Origin: an uncultured Alistipes sp.
GTDB lineage: Bacteria > Bacteroidota > Bacteroidia > Bacteroidales > Rikenellaceae
Assembly: GCA_958449275.1 (NCBI GenBank)
Contig: CAUDHE010000112.1
Span: forward strand, 1 to 6,669
Length of the DNA: 6,669 bases
Direction of reading: 5' to 3'
Positions 6,530 to 6,669 of the stretch are shown here, piece after piece. The translations under genes were made by a program, and so were the position numbers. The notes under the pieces were generated by a model. That model saw only the letters and a list, made by a program, of their open reading frames with translations, did not search any database and was not told where the DNA came from. Every line of letters starts with the position of its first letter. Within the stretch, counting starts at the first letter, position 1.

Positions 6530-6669
6530 ATGGGATACCGCATACTTATCATCGACGACGAGCAGGACATTCTGGAGTTCGTGAAATACAATCTCGAACG
6601 CGACGGTTACGAGGTATTCACCGCCTCCGACGGCGCCGAGGGGCTGCAAAAGGCTCTCGCCGTCAAACC
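6530..6669 (+). CDS. Response regulator, receiver-domain N-terminus, truncated by window edge
   Basis: The 46 complete codons before the right edge begin MGYRILIIDDEQDILEF. The first hydrophobic strand followed by Asp9, Asp10 and Glu11 is the acidic Mg-binding pocket of CheY-like receiver domains. The helix DILEFVKYNLERDG and the second strand YEVFTAS, followed by DGAEGL, fit the start of OmpR/PhoB-class regulators. The phosphorylated Asp, expected near residue 53, and any DNA-binding domain lie outside the window, so the output class is inferred. In Bacteroidota such a gene is commonly followed by a sensor histidine kinase, which cannot be seen here. It is transcribed away from the DUF349 gene, with 132 bases between the two starts. 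Confidence 0.9.
   Translation, partial: MGYRILIIDDEQDILEFVKYNLERDGYEVFTASDGAEGLQKALAVK

Noticed and set aside
6398..6649. N-terminal extension of the DUF349 frame beyond 6397
   Set aside because: The extra residues overlap the response regulator start and the divergent promoter region and lack the acidic Ala/Glu composition that begins right after the ATG at 6397.
1..6669. Search by eye for mobile elements, CRISPR arrays, tRNA genes, phage or defence genes
   Set aside because: Nothing supportable was seen. All coding space is taken by conserved housekeeping-type genes, and the gaps are short.

Overview
The window looks like a chromosomal housekeeping segment from a member of the Bacteroidota, most likely the order Bacteroidales. 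An Alistipes-like genome is my best guess, from overall protein feel and GC-leaning codon use. The evidence is the long Bacteroidota-type YidC, a large multi-repeat DUF349 protein, TAnnTTTG-type -7 promoter boxes, and AT-rich leaders without clear Shine-Dalgarno sequences. I see no mobile element, CRISPR array, tRNA, rRNA or phage gene.

Layout, left to right. (1) Positions 1-371, minus strand: the first 123 codons of a sugar-nucleotide-type nucleotidyltransferase that runs off the left edge, with a good Bacteroidota promoter just upstream (412-444). (2) Positions 372-623: a 252-base gap holding that promoter, a 22-bp-arm near-perfect palindrome (476-521), a run of nine G (535-543) and a strong intrinsic terminator (571-602) that ends the yidC transcript. 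(3) Positions 624-2567, minus: yidC, the membrane protein insertase. (4) Positions 2590-4233, minus: pyrG, CTP synthase, 22 bases upstream of yidC and probably cotranscribed with it. (5) Positions 4234-4414: a 181-base gap holding a long imperfect hairpin (4291-4324) in the likely pyrG leader. (6) Positions 4415-6397, minus: a 660-residue protein with five DUF349 repeats. (7) Positions 6398-6529: a divergent promoter region. (8) Positions 6530-6669, plus: the start of a response regulator receiver domain, cut by the right edge.

DUF349, pyrG and yidC all read leftward with no obvious U-tract terminator between them, so they could form one transcription unit ending at 571-602. PyrG makes CTP for RNA and phospholipid synthesis, and YidC inserts proteins into the membrane those lipids form; the functional link is only suggestive. 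The response regulator reads the other way and probably begins a separate two-component operon. I found no previously undescribed system here. The items most worth a second look are the two intergenic hairpins, both of which pair better as minus-strand RNA because of G:U wobbles, and a 34-base near-identical repeat inside the DUF349 gene.
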